Shown here in pieces: positions 16,321 through 24,498 of a DNA stretch of 64,000 nucleotides (positions are counted from its first letter, which is position 1; every line of letters begins with the position of its first letter). The DNA lies in the NCBI RefSeq assembly GCF_016811075.1, contig NZ_JAFBGL010000007.1:1-64000 (forward strand), given 5' to 3'. Both the position numbers and the translations under genes were made by a program. The notes under the pieces are model-generated. The model made no database searches. It was not told the DNA's origin and saw only the letters and a program-made list of their open reading frames with translations. Origin of the DNA: Oceaniferula flava. GTDB taxonomy: Bacteria; Verrucomicrobiota; Verrucomicrobiia; Verrucomicrobiales; Akkermansiaceae.

Positions 16321-18159
16321 TTAATGACTCTTTTTCCCCGTCTTTTTCTTCCATTCCGGATAACTCACCAGGAATTGATTTTCATCGATCAAGTTGATCA
16401 AAAACTTCTTCGCTCCCGCCGGGATTTTCGCGCTGACTTTACTGTCGGAAACGACGGTAGCCGGAGCACGGAACCACTCTTCGTATCGCTCGCCGGGGTT
16501 CATGGTATAGATCAGGTCGGCGCGTTTGACCTTGGCTCCGTTTTCCTGATAAGTGAACTCGACGGTATCTTCGCTGCGTTTTTGTGATAGCACTTCCGGG
16601 ACCTTGTCTTTGTTCGGCAGAGGGATCTTGGTCTTCGGGTTGTAGTAAGGATAACTCGCGTCCATCTCGGTGAGAATCTCCGTGAGCCGTTGATTCATCG
16701 CCTTGGCCTTCTCTGGCATTGTTGCGGATAAATCCTTGGCCTCCTCGATATCCACGCGCACCGCCTTGCCATTTTCGCTTCGATACAGATGATAGAGCTG
16801 CAGCGGTGTGGTGGCGGCATTTTTCACATGATCGTATTTGCGGATCAGTTTGTAGTCGCCCATCCGGATGCTGCTCTCCATGGCGGCACCGTGGGGGAAG
16901 TGCCACACCATGGTATCACGCACCTTACCCTCGGCATCTTTGACCAAGCTGGCATCGGTCGGGTCCTTATGCAAAAGCGTGGAGAGATCACAGCCATCGA
17001 GGTTTTTATCCGCCGGCTTCTTGGTTCCGGTAAGCGACAAAATCGTCGGGTAGAAATCCAGCCCATTCGCCATGACCTGAGTCTGCACGCCGGAGGCAAT
17101 TCCCGGTCCGGTGATGATCAGGGGCACGCGGGTGCCTCCTTCTTTGGCGGAAATCTTACCACGATCCAGTGGATTGTTATCGGTGTAGCGCTCCTTGGGA
17201 TTGCCTTCCATGCCCCCATTATCCGAGGTGAAGATGATATAAGTATTCTCACTCAGCTTGTGACCCGGCCAGCGGGGGTCGTCGGTTTTCTCCAGGTAAT
17301 CAAAGACCTGACCGACATAGTAATCAAGCTCCTGCACCATGGCGCCGTAGAACGGGTTCTTTTGCCCGGAATCCTCCCTGGTATAGACATCCTTCGGGTC
17401 CACGCCCATGCGTTCGGCGTATTTTTTCAGGTGGGCCTCGGAGCGGGTATGGATTGGCGAGTGCACTAACCAGGTGGCGTAGTAGAGGAAAAATGGTTTG
17501 TCTTTATTCTCCTTCAAAAAGGCCAGTGCGTCCTCATTCGTTTGGTGAAAGGGGTAACCATTTTGATCGAGTCGATATGGGTCGTCAGCGGCCTCGGTCG
17601 CGAAACCTGAGAGTCGATCCTCCATCCGACTGCGCGAGCCACGGTCGGAGCGGCTGTAATCAAACCCCACATCTTTTGGCTGCGGAAAGGCGTTGTGACT
17701 GATGGCGATGTGCCACTTTCCTGAGTGCCCCGTGGTATAACCGTTCTGACCGAGGATCTTGGCCAGGGTCAGTTCATCGGCTGGCATCCGGCCACTGTAC
17801 CATGGATCCATCATACGTGAATTCGGAGTCCGTGGTGCGGGCGGGGCACCACCGACCACACTGGTCTTCTGTGCCCTGGCTGCGTGGTTGCCACTCATGA
17901 TGGCACAGCGGGACGAGGCGCAGACCGGCGTGGGCGAATACCCCTGCCAGAACATCACGCCTTTCTTGGCAAGTGCATCGATGTTGGGAGTTTCATACGG
18001 TGAGGGATCGTCGATGTCATAGCATTTCACGTCCTGCCACCCGAGGTCATCGGTGAGCAGCAGTAAAATATTCGGTTTCTCAGGGCGCTTCTCCTCAGCA
18101 TGGAGACTGCCCAGCCATGGCAGCGAGACGCTGGCTAACATTACGATGGATTTCTTCAT
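16321..18159 (-). CDS. Secreted sulfatase with non-standard CASSR modification motif
   Basis: A 612-residue S1-family sulfatase, close paralogue of the one at 8541-10430. Signal peptide about residues 1-21, metal-binding LLTDDLGWQD (Asp37/Asp38) and putative formylglycine site CASSRCAIMSG with Cys80. The third motif position is Ser where Pro or Ala is usual, and a second Cys follows Arg84. The later TSDNGGMEGNPKE region is intact. The same beta-rich C-terminal domain as its paralogue is present (VEFTYQENGAKV, LINLIDENQFLVSYP). It is last in the operon that begins at 20449, 35 bp after the glycosidase candidate. Activity is probable but the modified motif leaves some doubt about Cys maturation. 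Confidence 0.88.
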   Translation of the reverse strand: MKKSIVMLASVSLPWLGSLHAEEKRPEKPNILLLLTDDLGWQDVKCYDIDDPSPYETPNIDALAKKGVMFWQGYSPTPVCASSRCAIMSGNHAARAQKTSVVGGAPPAPRTPNSRMMDPWYSGRMPADELTLAKILGQNGYTTGHSGKWHIAISHNAFPQPKDVGFDYSRSDRGSRSRMEDRLSGFATEAADDPYRLDQNGYPFHQTNEDALAFLKENKDKPFFLYYATWLVHSPIHTRSEAHLKKYAERMGVDPKDVYTREDSGQKNPFYGAMVQELDYYVGQVFDYLEKTDDPRWPGHKLSENTYIIFTSDNGGMEGNPKERYTDNNPLDRGKISAKEGGTRVPLIITGPGIASGVQTQVMANGLDFYPTILSLTGTKKPADKNLDGCDLSTLLHKDPTDASLVKDAEGKVRDTMVWHFPHGAAMESSIRMGDYKLIRKYDHVKNAATTPLQLYHLYRSENGKAVRVDIEEAKDLSATMPEKAKAMNQRLTEILTEMDASYPYYNPKTKIPLPNKDKVPEVLSQKRSEDTVEFTYQENGAKVKRADLIYTMNPGERYEEWFRAPATVVSDSKVSAKIPAGAKKFLINLIDENQFLVSYPEWKKKTGKKSH

Positions 18160-18194
18160 AAGATATTGAGTGTATCACACATTCTGTGCGTTGG

Positions 18195-19367
18195 TTATTT
18201 CCAATCAATCCGAGCCTGTTTCTTTTCGAGATCGACCCAAACCGAGGCATGCTTGAACTCGCGCTTGAACTCCCAGCCGGACTTGACGGCATCAGCCAGT
18301 GGTGGGCCCAATTTTTGATCAAATTCAGGATACCACTCGAGACAGCCCATATCCATCACATAGCCCCAGCTGTAGATGAAATAAGCGTGTTCCTGCGCAG
18401 CCACCAGGAAGGCCGCCAAGGGAAATGTGATATTCTTTGCCGCGAGTTTTCTCTTCTCCTCGAGCGGCTTTTTCATCGCGTCCTTATCGAGCCAAGAGAA
18501 CCCAGGCCAGGCTTTGACGACCACGATCTTCCCGGCCTTCCCTGCCTTAATGATCGCCTCCATGTCCGCCAAGATGCACTCCTTGCTATCGCTGCGGAAG
18601 TGACCGAAATGCTCGATCATCACGGCGTCAGTTTGCTTCATGAAATCATTGCCAATTTTGCGTGGCGGCGTGCTGCGGACTCCATTGTAAACGATCAGTT
18701 GGTCATCGCCTAACTTCTCGCGGGTTTCTTCGACGATGTCCACGAGTCCTTGCTGGATCGCCTGATACTTGTCACTCCCCCATAACCTTTTGTTCGCGGA
18801 GGCAACCACTTGGGGAAAGGCATCCATGAAAACACCATCGCAGCTGCCCTGCACAACGGCCTTGTGGGCGACGTCCACCCACCATTTCCGGACTTGCTTG
18901 TTGGATAGGTCGTAACGTTTGAATCGACCCTGTTTCAGATCGAGCTCACCATCCGTCTTCTTCAGCCACCACTCCGGGTGCTTTTGATAGTCGTCATGGG
19001 CACGGAACATCGGGTAATCGAGAAAGGTGTTCCAGTAGAAGATCACCTTCATCTCAGGGTTCAGCTTTTTCAACTGCCTTGCTTCCTGTTCAATGGCATC
19101 TTCAGTGTGTTTAAACTGCTTGCTGCCGTGGCCTTTTTCCAAGCAGACAAAATTCGAGCGTGTGGCGACAAATTTGGCCTCCTCGGCGGTCAGCAGAGCT
19201 CCCGATTCCCCAAAATGAAAAGCTACCGGCACCTTGTCCCAGCTGAATTTCGGATAGTGGTCGCGTTCTTGTGCCGAGCTATTTGTTCCGCAAACGATCG
19301 TTACACAGGCCAGAGTGAGCTTGAGTTTAGCTTGAAAGTCTATTTTCATGTTAGATATGATATACAA
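18195..19367 (-). CDS. Putative secreted TIM-barrel glycoside hydrolase (GHL15-like)
   Basis: A 390-residue protein with a short leader and hydrophobic signal segment (about residues 8-30; Met7 at 19349 is an equally plausible start). The pattern of strands, with WDKVPVAFHFGESG, VIFYWNTFLDYP, GVFMDAFPQV (Asp in strand 4 position) and AVMIEHFGHF (Glu about 70 residues later), resembles TIM-barrel hypothetical glycosyl hydrolases such as GHL15. Some endo-fucanases (GH168) are a possible relative, but I cannot confirm that without a search. The Asp and Glu named are candidate catalytic residues. It lies between a propeller glycosidase and a sulfatase in one operon, so an endo-acting role on a sulfated fucan-like polymer is a reasonable hypothesis. 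Confidence 0.6.
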   Translation of the reverse strand: MYIISNMKIDFQAKLKLTLACVTIVCGTNSSAQERDHYPKFSWDKVPVAFHFGESGALLTAEEAKFVATRSNFVCLEKGHGSKQFKHTEDAIEQEARQLKKLNPEMKVIFYWNTFLDYPMFRAHDDYQKHPEWWLKKTDGELDLKQGRFKRYDLSNKQVRKWWVDVAHKAVVQGSCDGVFMDAFPQVVASANKRLWGSDKYQAIQQGLVDIVEETREKLGDDQLIVYNGVRSTPPRKIGNDFMKQTDAVMIEHFGHFRSDSKECILADMEAIIKAGKAGKIVVVKAWPGFSWLDKDAMKKPLEEKRKLAAKNITFPLAAFLVAAQEHAYFIYSWGYVMDMGCLEWYPEFDQKLGPPLADAVKSGWEFKREFKHASVWVDLEKKQARIDWK

Positions 19368-19408
19368 TGATTCTTAGATATGAATGATCTACGCCTCTCA
19401 CAGTTTCC

Positions 19409-20449
19409 TCACTTGCTGACCTCACCCTTCCAGCCGTCGATTTTCAAGATATAACCAGCGCTTGGTTGGTCGTCGTGGCATGCGAGATAGAGATACTCAG
19501 GCTCGCCATTTTTCCATAAAATACTGGGCCGCTCACTGCGCGCTAGCTCGTGGCCGTAGTAAAGGTGGTTTGTTTGATATCCCACCTTTGGCAGTCCCCA
19601 GTGGATGCCGTCCTTCGATTGATAGATCAGCCCCGGACGAAACCCTCCAAGGCGAGCCTTCCCTTGCGGTTTACCTTCCAGCATGCCCTTCACATTTTGT
19701 CGGTCTTCCACGATCATGTAGTAGCTCCCTTTGTAGTAAAAAGCATAGGGATCCTCGATATCGAGCTTCTGTTTCGCGTAGGAGAGCACCGGGTTTTCTT
19801 TGGTCATCGTGTAGGGGCCTTCGATGTGATCACTAGTGGCGAGTGATATTTCTCTGAAAATCTCGCCGTCGACAGTTGTCATCGTCTTATGATAGATCCG
19901 GAATTTGCCATCGGGAGTGACCACAAAGCTAGGGTTCGAGGCGTGCTGCCCATTCTCTTGGGTAGCTCTGAGAATTGGGTTATACGGACTTTCCATCCAC
20001 GGCCCCTGCAGCGATTTCGCGGTGGCGATGCCGACCTCTTGCTTGGAGCCATTTTCATCCTGGTGACGGTTCAGCAAGAACACCAGCACGTAGGTGTCAC
20101 CCACTTTGCTGATCTGGGGGTTGTGATAGCTGGCTTGATCGCTGACAAAGACATCGCCTAACAAGGTGTAAGGTCCTTCGGGCCGATCCGCCACCCAGTG
20201 CACAATCTTGCTGTTCTTTTTCCAGTCTCCACCCTGGTCACGATTGGGTATCACCGAGTTGAACACATGCACCTTCCCTTTCTCGTCATAAATCGGAGCC
20301 ATCCCCCATGTCCAGGAACCTTCGTCGGAGGGTAAAATATAAGGTCCAGGAACCAATGATTGCACAAAGGCCGATTCTTCAACGGCGATTGCGGCATGTG
20401 AAAAAAGTCCCGTGACAATGGCGGCGAGTAATAGCGATGTGAATTTCAT
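19409..20449 (-). CDS. Secreted five-bladed beta-propeller glycosidase (GH43/GH117-like)
   Basis: A 346-residue protein with signal peptide (residues 1-22, ending AIA). Repeated blade motifs are visible: YHNPQISKVGDTYVLVF, SNPSFVVTPDGKFRIYH and DIEDPYAFYYKGSYYMIVED, each an NP or DP turn followed by a strand with aromatic residues. This is the pattern of clan GH-F and related propeller enzymes (GH43, GH117). The Asp of EDPYAF and the Glu in the last blades are candidate catalytic residues. It is the first gene of the 20449-16321 operon and carries a candidate operator 71 bp upstream. A paralogue is encoded at 53496-54575 in the fucose locus. Exo-acting removal of a deoxy or anhydro sugar is possible; specificity is unknown. 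Confidence 0.7.
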   Translation of the reverse strand: MKFTSLLLAAIVTGLFSHAAIAVEESAFVQSLVPGPYILPSDEGSWTWGMAPIYDEKGKVHVFNSVIPNRDQGGDWKKNSKIVHWVADRPEGPYTLLGDVFVSDQASYHNPQISKVGDTYVLVFLLNRHQDENGSKQEVGIATAKSLQGPWMESPYNPILRATQENGQHASNPSFVVTPDGKFRIYHKTMTTVDGEIFREISLATSDHIEGPYTMTKENPVLSYAKQKLDIEDPYAFYYKGSYYMIVEDRQNVKGMLEGKPQGKARLGGFRPGLIYQSKDGIHWGLPKVGYQTNHLYYGHELARSERPSILWKNGEPEYLYLACHDDQPSAGYILKIDGWKGEVSK

Positions 20450-20503
20450 AATGGACGAGTGATGAGAACCTCTAAGAACTCATGCGTTAACATCATGCAT
20501 CTC

Positions 20504-20525
20504 ACCTATGCCATGATCTATAGGT
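20504..20525. promoter_or_regulatory. Inverted repeat overlapping the shared operator
   Basis: ACCTAT (20504-20509) is mirrored by ATAGGT (20520-20525) across a 10-bp spacer, so half-sites are about 16 bp apart centre to centre. It overlaps the 19-bp element at 20520-20538. The pair could bind a dimeric regulator at the promoter of the glycosidase operon. Confidence 0.4.
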
Positions 20526-20538
20526 CATTCGACCGATA
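20520..20538 (-). promoter_or_regulatory. Candidate operator, second copy
   Basis: ATAGGTCATTCGACCGATA matches the element at 12463-12481 at 15 of 19 positions and lies 71 bp upstream of the minus-strand operon starting at 20449. It contains the small palindrome GGTC-ATTC-GACC. Inferred binding site of the response regulator encoded at 14548. Confidence 0.45.
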
Positions 20539-20601
20539 GCTGGTTGCCTCCTGATCAAGACAGCAACTGGCTTATGCTGTCGACCACTCCCGACAACACA
20601 C

Positions 20602-20650
20602 AAAAAACCCGTGGGCATTGTCCCCAAGTAAGGGAGCAACTATCCACGGG
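20602..20650 (-). terminator. Rho-independent terminator of the small secreted-protein gene
   Basis: CCCGTGG (20608-20614) pairs with CCACGGG (20644-20650), and six A on the plus strand (20602-20607) form the minus-strand T-tract. It lies just beyond the stop of the gene at 20681. Confidence 0.8.
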
Positions 20651-20680
20651 CGTTGTAAATCACCTCAAAAAATCGGTGTC

Positions 20681-21100
20681 TCAGGGGCGGGCGGCATAGA
20701 CTAACTTCTCTTGAGTCTTTTTGGCTACACGCACTCCGGTATCAACGATGCGCATACCAACGTAGCCATCGGTGCTGCGCACGGTGATCTTGGCCGGGCC
20801 GACAAGTGGCAGAGGATACTTGGAGGTTTCATCCAGCGTGCTGGTGCGATCGCGCCGCACAGAAAAGCGGAGGAAAGCGCATTGGCTTCCAGCTTTGCTG
20901 TAGGCAATGACACCTGATGCTGAGTAGACCAAGGCTGTCTCTCCTTTTTCAAGCGTAATGGTATCACCAGCACTAGCCAGTGTGGCGTAGCTATCGGCAG
21001 CAGCGGAGGCCGCCATCGCCAGTGAGCCAAGCGATAACAGTGCCAAATCTTTCAAAGGGCGGCTTATCAGAGTGGGAAGTTGGAAGGGTATGTATTTCAT
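20681..21100 (-). CDS. Small secreted protein of unknown function
   Basis: A 139-residue protein with a somewhat long basic leader and signal segment (hydrophobic about residues 20-36, ending SAAA). The mature part is about 100 residues, beta-rich, with ITLEKGETALVYSASG and PLPLVGPAKITVRSTDGYVG, ending in a basic tail. No catalytic motif or Cys pair typical of a known family was seen; there is one Cys in QCAFLRF. It is a single-gene unit bounded by its own terminator and by the terminator of the upstream sulfatase gene. It lies among polysaccharide genes, so a binding or surface role is possible but unsupported. Confidence 0.7.
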   Translation of the reverse strand: MKYIPFQLPTLISRPLKDLALLSLGSLAMAASAAADSYATLASAGDTITLEKGETALVYSASGVIAYSKAGSQCAFLRFSVRRDRTSTLDETSKYPLPLVGPAKITVRSTDGYVGMRIVDTGVRVAKKTQEKLVYAARP

Positions 21101-21474
21101 TGGTCTAAAGTGTTAGAATTTAATGAGATACAAGAATAAGATGACCGTGGGAGCCGCTCAATAGGATTAGGCATGCTTATGATCCGGTGATTGTTTAGAG
21201 CGGTGAACGGCTCAGGCTGTAATCTCTGTGATACTTATTCTTTTCGATTGATCCACAGCTATTCACATCGTTTATTAAAGCGCCACTTTTTGCATTCTCC
21301 TGCTTAAGCGATGTTGATATCCAGTGTCATTCGGTATGGCAGTGAGCCTCTACAGACCTCCGCTACTAGCTCGTTTACAAAAAACAAAACACCCGTCATT
21401 TCCTGATATCTTACCAGGTCATGACGGGTGAAAAGAGGTGCTGTGAGCCGTCTGATGACGGCGATTGGAACAGC
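21101..21474. other. Intergenic region with terminator and promoter sequence
   Basis: This 374-bp stretch has no supported gene. It holds the strong terminator of the sulfatase gene at 21377-21430 and, nearer 21101-21300, the presumed promoter region of the small secreted-protein gene, where I could not pick convincing -35/-10 boxes. Confidence 0.5.
21377..21430 (-). terminator. Rho-independent terminator of the sulfatase at 21475
   Basis: A perfect 10-bp stem, CACCCGTCAT (21390-21399) with ATGACGGGTG (21421-21430), is followed on the minus strand by a T-rich tract (plus-strand AAAAAACAAAA at about 21379-21389). It lies 45 bp past the stop codon. Confidence 0.85.
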
Positions 21475-23040
21475 TTAGTTTTTCAACTCTGAGTAGAGCG
21501 CAATGATTTCCTCGTTAAAGGGGATGGGGCCATTGTTCTGTTGGGGGGCTCCGGCTGTGGAACGACCCGACTTTAGCACCGTGGCCAGCTCGCTAACCAG
21601 CTCCTTCACCAATTCAGGATGCTGATCCTGAACGTTGGTTTTTTCGGTCGGGTCAGACTTAAGGTTGAACAGCTGAACGCGCGGAAGCTTTTTGTTTTTC
21701 CACGCACGGGCAGGCGTTGGGCCGGACCAGCCACCGGAGCCCGGGCAGAGGCACAGTTTCCAGTCGCCCTTGCGGATGGCGAAGCTGCCAGTAATCGAGT
21801 GGTGCACGATCTGCGGACGTGCGACCTGCTCTGCTCCTTGAAGTGTCGGGAGGAAGGAAAAGGAATCCGGAGCTTCGCTGGCTTTCAGGTCATCGGACTG
21901 GCCAATCACTTCAGCACAGGTAGCAAAGATATCGGTCTGGCAGAGGGTGCGATCGCTTTCGCTTCCTGCAGCCACTTTCCCAGGCCAGCGCACCACGAAG
22001 GGCACGCGGTGACCACCTTCGTAGATGTCCGCCTTATGTCCGCGCAACGGGCCGTTAGGGAAGTGTCCTTTTTTCGCCAGATCAGGGAGGTCAGCTTCAG
22101 GTGAGCAGCCGTTATCAGTAGTGAAAATCACCAAGGTCTCATCGGCGATGTTTTGCGCATCCAGCTCGGCGAGCACTTCGCCCACCACCCAGTCGGTCTC
22201 CATCAAGAAGTCGCCATAGGTTCCAAGTCCGGATTTGCCCAGCCAGCGCTTTGAGGGCGTGATGGGGGTGTGGGGACTGGTCAGTGGCAGGTAGAGGAAA
22301 AACGGAGCCTCGGTCTTGGCCTGACGCTTGATGAAGGCACGGGCTTCACGGGCAAAATCAGGCAGCACCTGATCGGAGGTCATTTCCTTCACGGCCGCTC
22401 CCCAGCGCTCTCTCCAGAAGGTGCGCGAGACAGTGGGGATCGCCGTGGCTTTGTCATTCCGCAAATAAACATAGGGCGCCATATCGAGGCTGGCTGGATA
22501 GAGAAAGTCTTCGCTGAATCCAAGATCCACTGGGCCGTTGACCGCCTTTTTCGTGTAATCAATGTCCCAGCCGAGCCCCTTGGTCGGGCCTTCTTCGGCT
22601 TCACGTTTCTTCGCTAACTTCTGCCAGCCGAGCCCCAGGTGCCACTTGCCAATGACCGACGAGTGGTAGTCGTGACGACCGAGAAACTTCGCCAAAATCG
22701 TCTCCCCATTGCGAATCAAAGGTTTCGAGGTGCCTCCGAGCACGCTTCGCTTGAGTGGTGATCGCCAGTTGTAACGACCTGTTAGTAGAGCGTAGCGCGT
22801 GGGTGTGCAGACGGAGGAAGACGTGTGGGCATCGGTGAAACGCATGCCCTCCTTGGCGAGGCGGTCGATGTGAGGAGTGGCTGCCTTGCCGCCGTTGTGC
22901 GCGACGTCGCCCACGCCCATATCATCGGCGAGGATGACGATGATATTCGGTTTGTCTGCGGCGTCTGCAATGCTCCAGGGAACGACTAGCGCTGCCACGG
23001 TGAGAGCCACGGGTGTGATTTGTTTGAATAGAGAGTTCAT
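21475..23040 (-). CDS. Secreted arylsulfatase-like sulfatase
   Basis: A 521-residue S1-family sulfatase. Signal peptide about residues 1-28, metal-binding ILADDMGVGD (Asp39/Asp40), canonical formylglycine motif CTPTRYALLTGR with Cys78, and the TTDNGCSPEADLPD region for the second metal and active-site contacts. It contains the Lys of IGKWHLGLGWQ. It is of a different subtype from the other four sulfatases here: it lacks their C-terminal domain and has the CTPTR form common in N-acetylgalactosamine- or aryl-sulfatase-like enzymes. It is a single-gene unit with its own strong terminator. Substrate unknown. Confidence 0.92.
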   Translation of the reverse strand: MNSLFKQITPVALTVAALVVPWSIADAADKPNIIVILADDMGVGDVAHNGGKAATPHIDRLAKEGMRFTDAHTSSSVCTPTRYALLTGRYNWRSPLKRSVLGGTSKPLIRNGETILAKFLGRHDYHSSVIGKWHLGLGWQKLAKKREAEEGPTKGLGWDIDYTKKAVNGPVDLGFSEDFLYPASLDMAPYVYLRNDKATAIPTVSRTFWRERWGAAVKEMTSDQVLPDFAREARAFIKRQAKTEAPFFLYLPLTSPHTPITPSKRWLGKSGLGTYGDFLMETDWVVGEVLAELDAQNIADETLVIFTTDNGCSPEADLPDLAKKGHFPNGPLRGHKADIYEGGHRVPFVVRWPGKVAAGSESDRTLCQTDIFATCAEVIGQSDDLKASEAPDSFSFLPTLQGAEQVARPQIVHHSITGSFAIRKGDWKLCLCPGSGGWSGPTPARAWKNKKLPRVQLFNLKSDPTEKTNVQDQHPELVKELVSELATVLKSGRSTAGAPQQNNGPIPFNEEIIALYSELKN

Positions 23041-23198
23041 GTTGATCTTGGCCTTATACTACCAGCCACATACTGCCAAGAATTCAGACATTTTTCTTAA
23101 AGTTCCACTTCCGCCCTGCATCGCCCTATCCACCGAGGTTTTCGCTGATGACGATGTCCACAATCCTCATGATTCACCTTCACCGCCTTCGATCCAAG

Positions 23199-23232
23199 TT
23201 GACAAAACCCTATAATATTCTTATATAGGAAT
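23199..23232 (+). promoter_or_regulatory. Promoter of the YeeE/YedE genes with ArsR-type operator
   Basis: A -35 box TTGACA (23199-23204) is followed after 17 bp by TATATA (23222-23227). A palindrome ATTC-N8-GAAT (23217-23232) overlaps the -10 region. As I recall, persulfide-sensing ArsR proteins of the SqrR/BigR group recognise ATTC-N8-GAAT operators, and an ArsR-family gene lies just downstream at 24499. Repressor occlusion of the polymerase site is the inferred mechanism. Confidence 0.6.
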
Positions 23233-23270
23233 AAACCGATAAGAAGTCATCGGGAAACAATCATTCAAAG

Positions 23271-23840
23271 ATGAAAAATACAGAATCAAACCCAACCGTG
23301 GAACTGAGTCCCCTCAGTTTACACCGTAAAAAATGGAACCCCTACCTGGTTGGCACCGGCATTGGAGTTCTGAGCTGGCTGGCCTTCCTGCTCGTCAACA
23401 AACCCATTGGCATGTCCACTGAGATTTCCAAGTTCTCAGGCTGGGTGGCCAGCATCTTCGTGGGCTGGGAGGCCGTCAGCGAGAACGCCTATTGGGCGAG
23501 CAAGACACCGGCCTTTGGTTACAGCACCCTGTTCCTCATTTTCACAGGCCTCGGAGCCTGGATCAGTGCTCACTTTGGTAAGGATATTTCCTTTGAGAAA
23601 GTGCCAGACGTCTGGGCTCAGCATCAGGGCGGAGGTGTGGCAAAGCGGATGATCGCCGCATTTTTCGGCGGTGCCATCCTACTCTACGGAGCACGTATGG
23701 CAGGTGGCTGCACCAGCGGCCACGGCATCAGCGGAACGATGCAGCTCGCGTTGTCCAGCTGGGTGTTTTTCCCCGTCATGTTCGTCACCGGCTACATCAC
23801 TGCACGCCTGTTATTCCGCAAAACCAATTCAATTTCTTAA
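23271..23840 (+). CDS. YeeE/YedE family membrane transporter, N-terminal-type half
   Basis: A 189-residue inner-membrane protein with four to five hydrophobic helices. The signature RMAGGCTSGHGISG carries the conserved Cys of the sulfur-transport (DUF395, YeeE/YedE) family, which moves thiosulfate or related sulfur compounds. The next gene (23861) encodes the matching half with LYGYCPGTAVAAIATGR, so the transporter is split over two genes, as in many bacteria. The 21-bp gap indicates one transcript. Expression probably depends on the ArsR-like regulator at 24499 through the operator at 23217-23232. The exact substrate is not certain. Confidence 0.85.
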   Translation: MKNTESNPTVELSPLSLHRKKWNPYLVGTGIGVLSWLAFLLVNKPIGMSTEISKFSGWVASIFVGWEAVSENAYWASKTPAFGYSTLFLIFTGLGAWISAHFGKDISFEKVPDVWAQHQGGGVAKRMIAAFFGGAILLYGARMAGGCTSGHGISGTMQLALSSWVFFPVMFVTGYITARLLFRKTNSIS

Positions 23841-23860
23841 TCATATAACCCAACTGACCC

Positions 23861-24424
23861 ATGAATATACCTATTGCAAAAGACAGTATCGAGGGCCTCG
23901 TGCTCGCTGCTACTTTCGGCCTCATCTTTGGCGTCCTGCTCAACAAGGGCCGAGTCACCGACTACAACGTCATCGTAAATCTATTCCGACTGAAAGATTT
24001 CACCGTGATGAAAATCATGCTCACTGCCATCGTGGTGGGCGGCATTGGCGTAGCGCTGATGATCAACGGAGGCCTCATCGAAGGCTATCAAGTCAAACCG
24101 GCCAACCTGCTCGGTGTAATCATCGGCAGTGGCATTTTCGGTGTTGGCATGGCTCTTTATGGATACTGTCCTGGAACTGCGGTCGCCGCGATCGCCACCG
24201 GTCGCTTGCATGCCCTGATGGGCCTGTTCGGTATGCTGGTGGGAGGGATCGCTTACGCACTCAGTTTCAGCTGGGTGAAGGAACACATCCTCAATGTCTG
24301 GAGTCAGGGCAAAGTGCGACTCCCTGATGTCACGGCCATACCTACCGCCGGATGGTGGGTGATCTTGGTCGCTATCGCAGCCACGGCCTTCACCTTGATC
24401 GAAAAAATGTCGAAGAAAGCCTAA
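23861..24424 (+). CDS. YeeE/YedE family membrane transporter, C-terminal-type half
   Basis: A 187-residue membrane protein with about five hydrophobic helices. LYGYCPGTAVAAIATGR contains the second conserved Cys-Pro-Gly element of DUF395 proteins. Together with the upstream half it should form a sulfur-compound channel or transporter. An extra helix at the C-terminus (WWVILVAIAATAFTLIEK) ends the protein. It is convergent with the ArsR-type gene. Function assigned from family; thiosulfate is the best-supported substrate for characterised members. Confidence 0.85.
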   Translation: MNIPIAKDSIEGLVLAATFGLIFGVLLNKGRVTDYNVIVNLFRLKDFTVMKIMLTAIVVGGIGVALMINGGLIEGYQVKPANLLGVIIGSGIFGVGMALYGYCPGTAVAAIATGRLHALMGLFGMLVGGIAYALSFSWVKEHILNVWSQGKVRLPDVTAIPTAGWWVILVAIAATAFTLIEKMSKKA

Positions 24425-24475
24425 ACGTTTTCAGAGAGAGTAGCGGGTCTTGAAAATAGGCAAATCCGTGAGTCT

Positions 24476-24493
24476 GCCGAGTCGAAACTCGGC
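24476..24493. terminator. Hairpin between the convergent transporter and regulator genes
   Basis: GCCGAGT-CGAA-ACTCGGC forms a perfect 7-bp stem with a CGAA tetraloop. It lies between the stop codons of the convergent genes at 24424 and 24499. No T-tract is present on either strand, so a terminator role is inferred. Confidence 0.45.
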
Positions 24494-24498
24494 CGGAG

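Noticed and set aside
23224-23240. ATAGG-AATAAA-CCGATA near the YeeE promoter, resembling the 19-bp elements.
   Set aside because: The spacer is two bases shorter and differs throughout, so I treat it as chance overlap with the ATTC-N8-GAAT palindrome.
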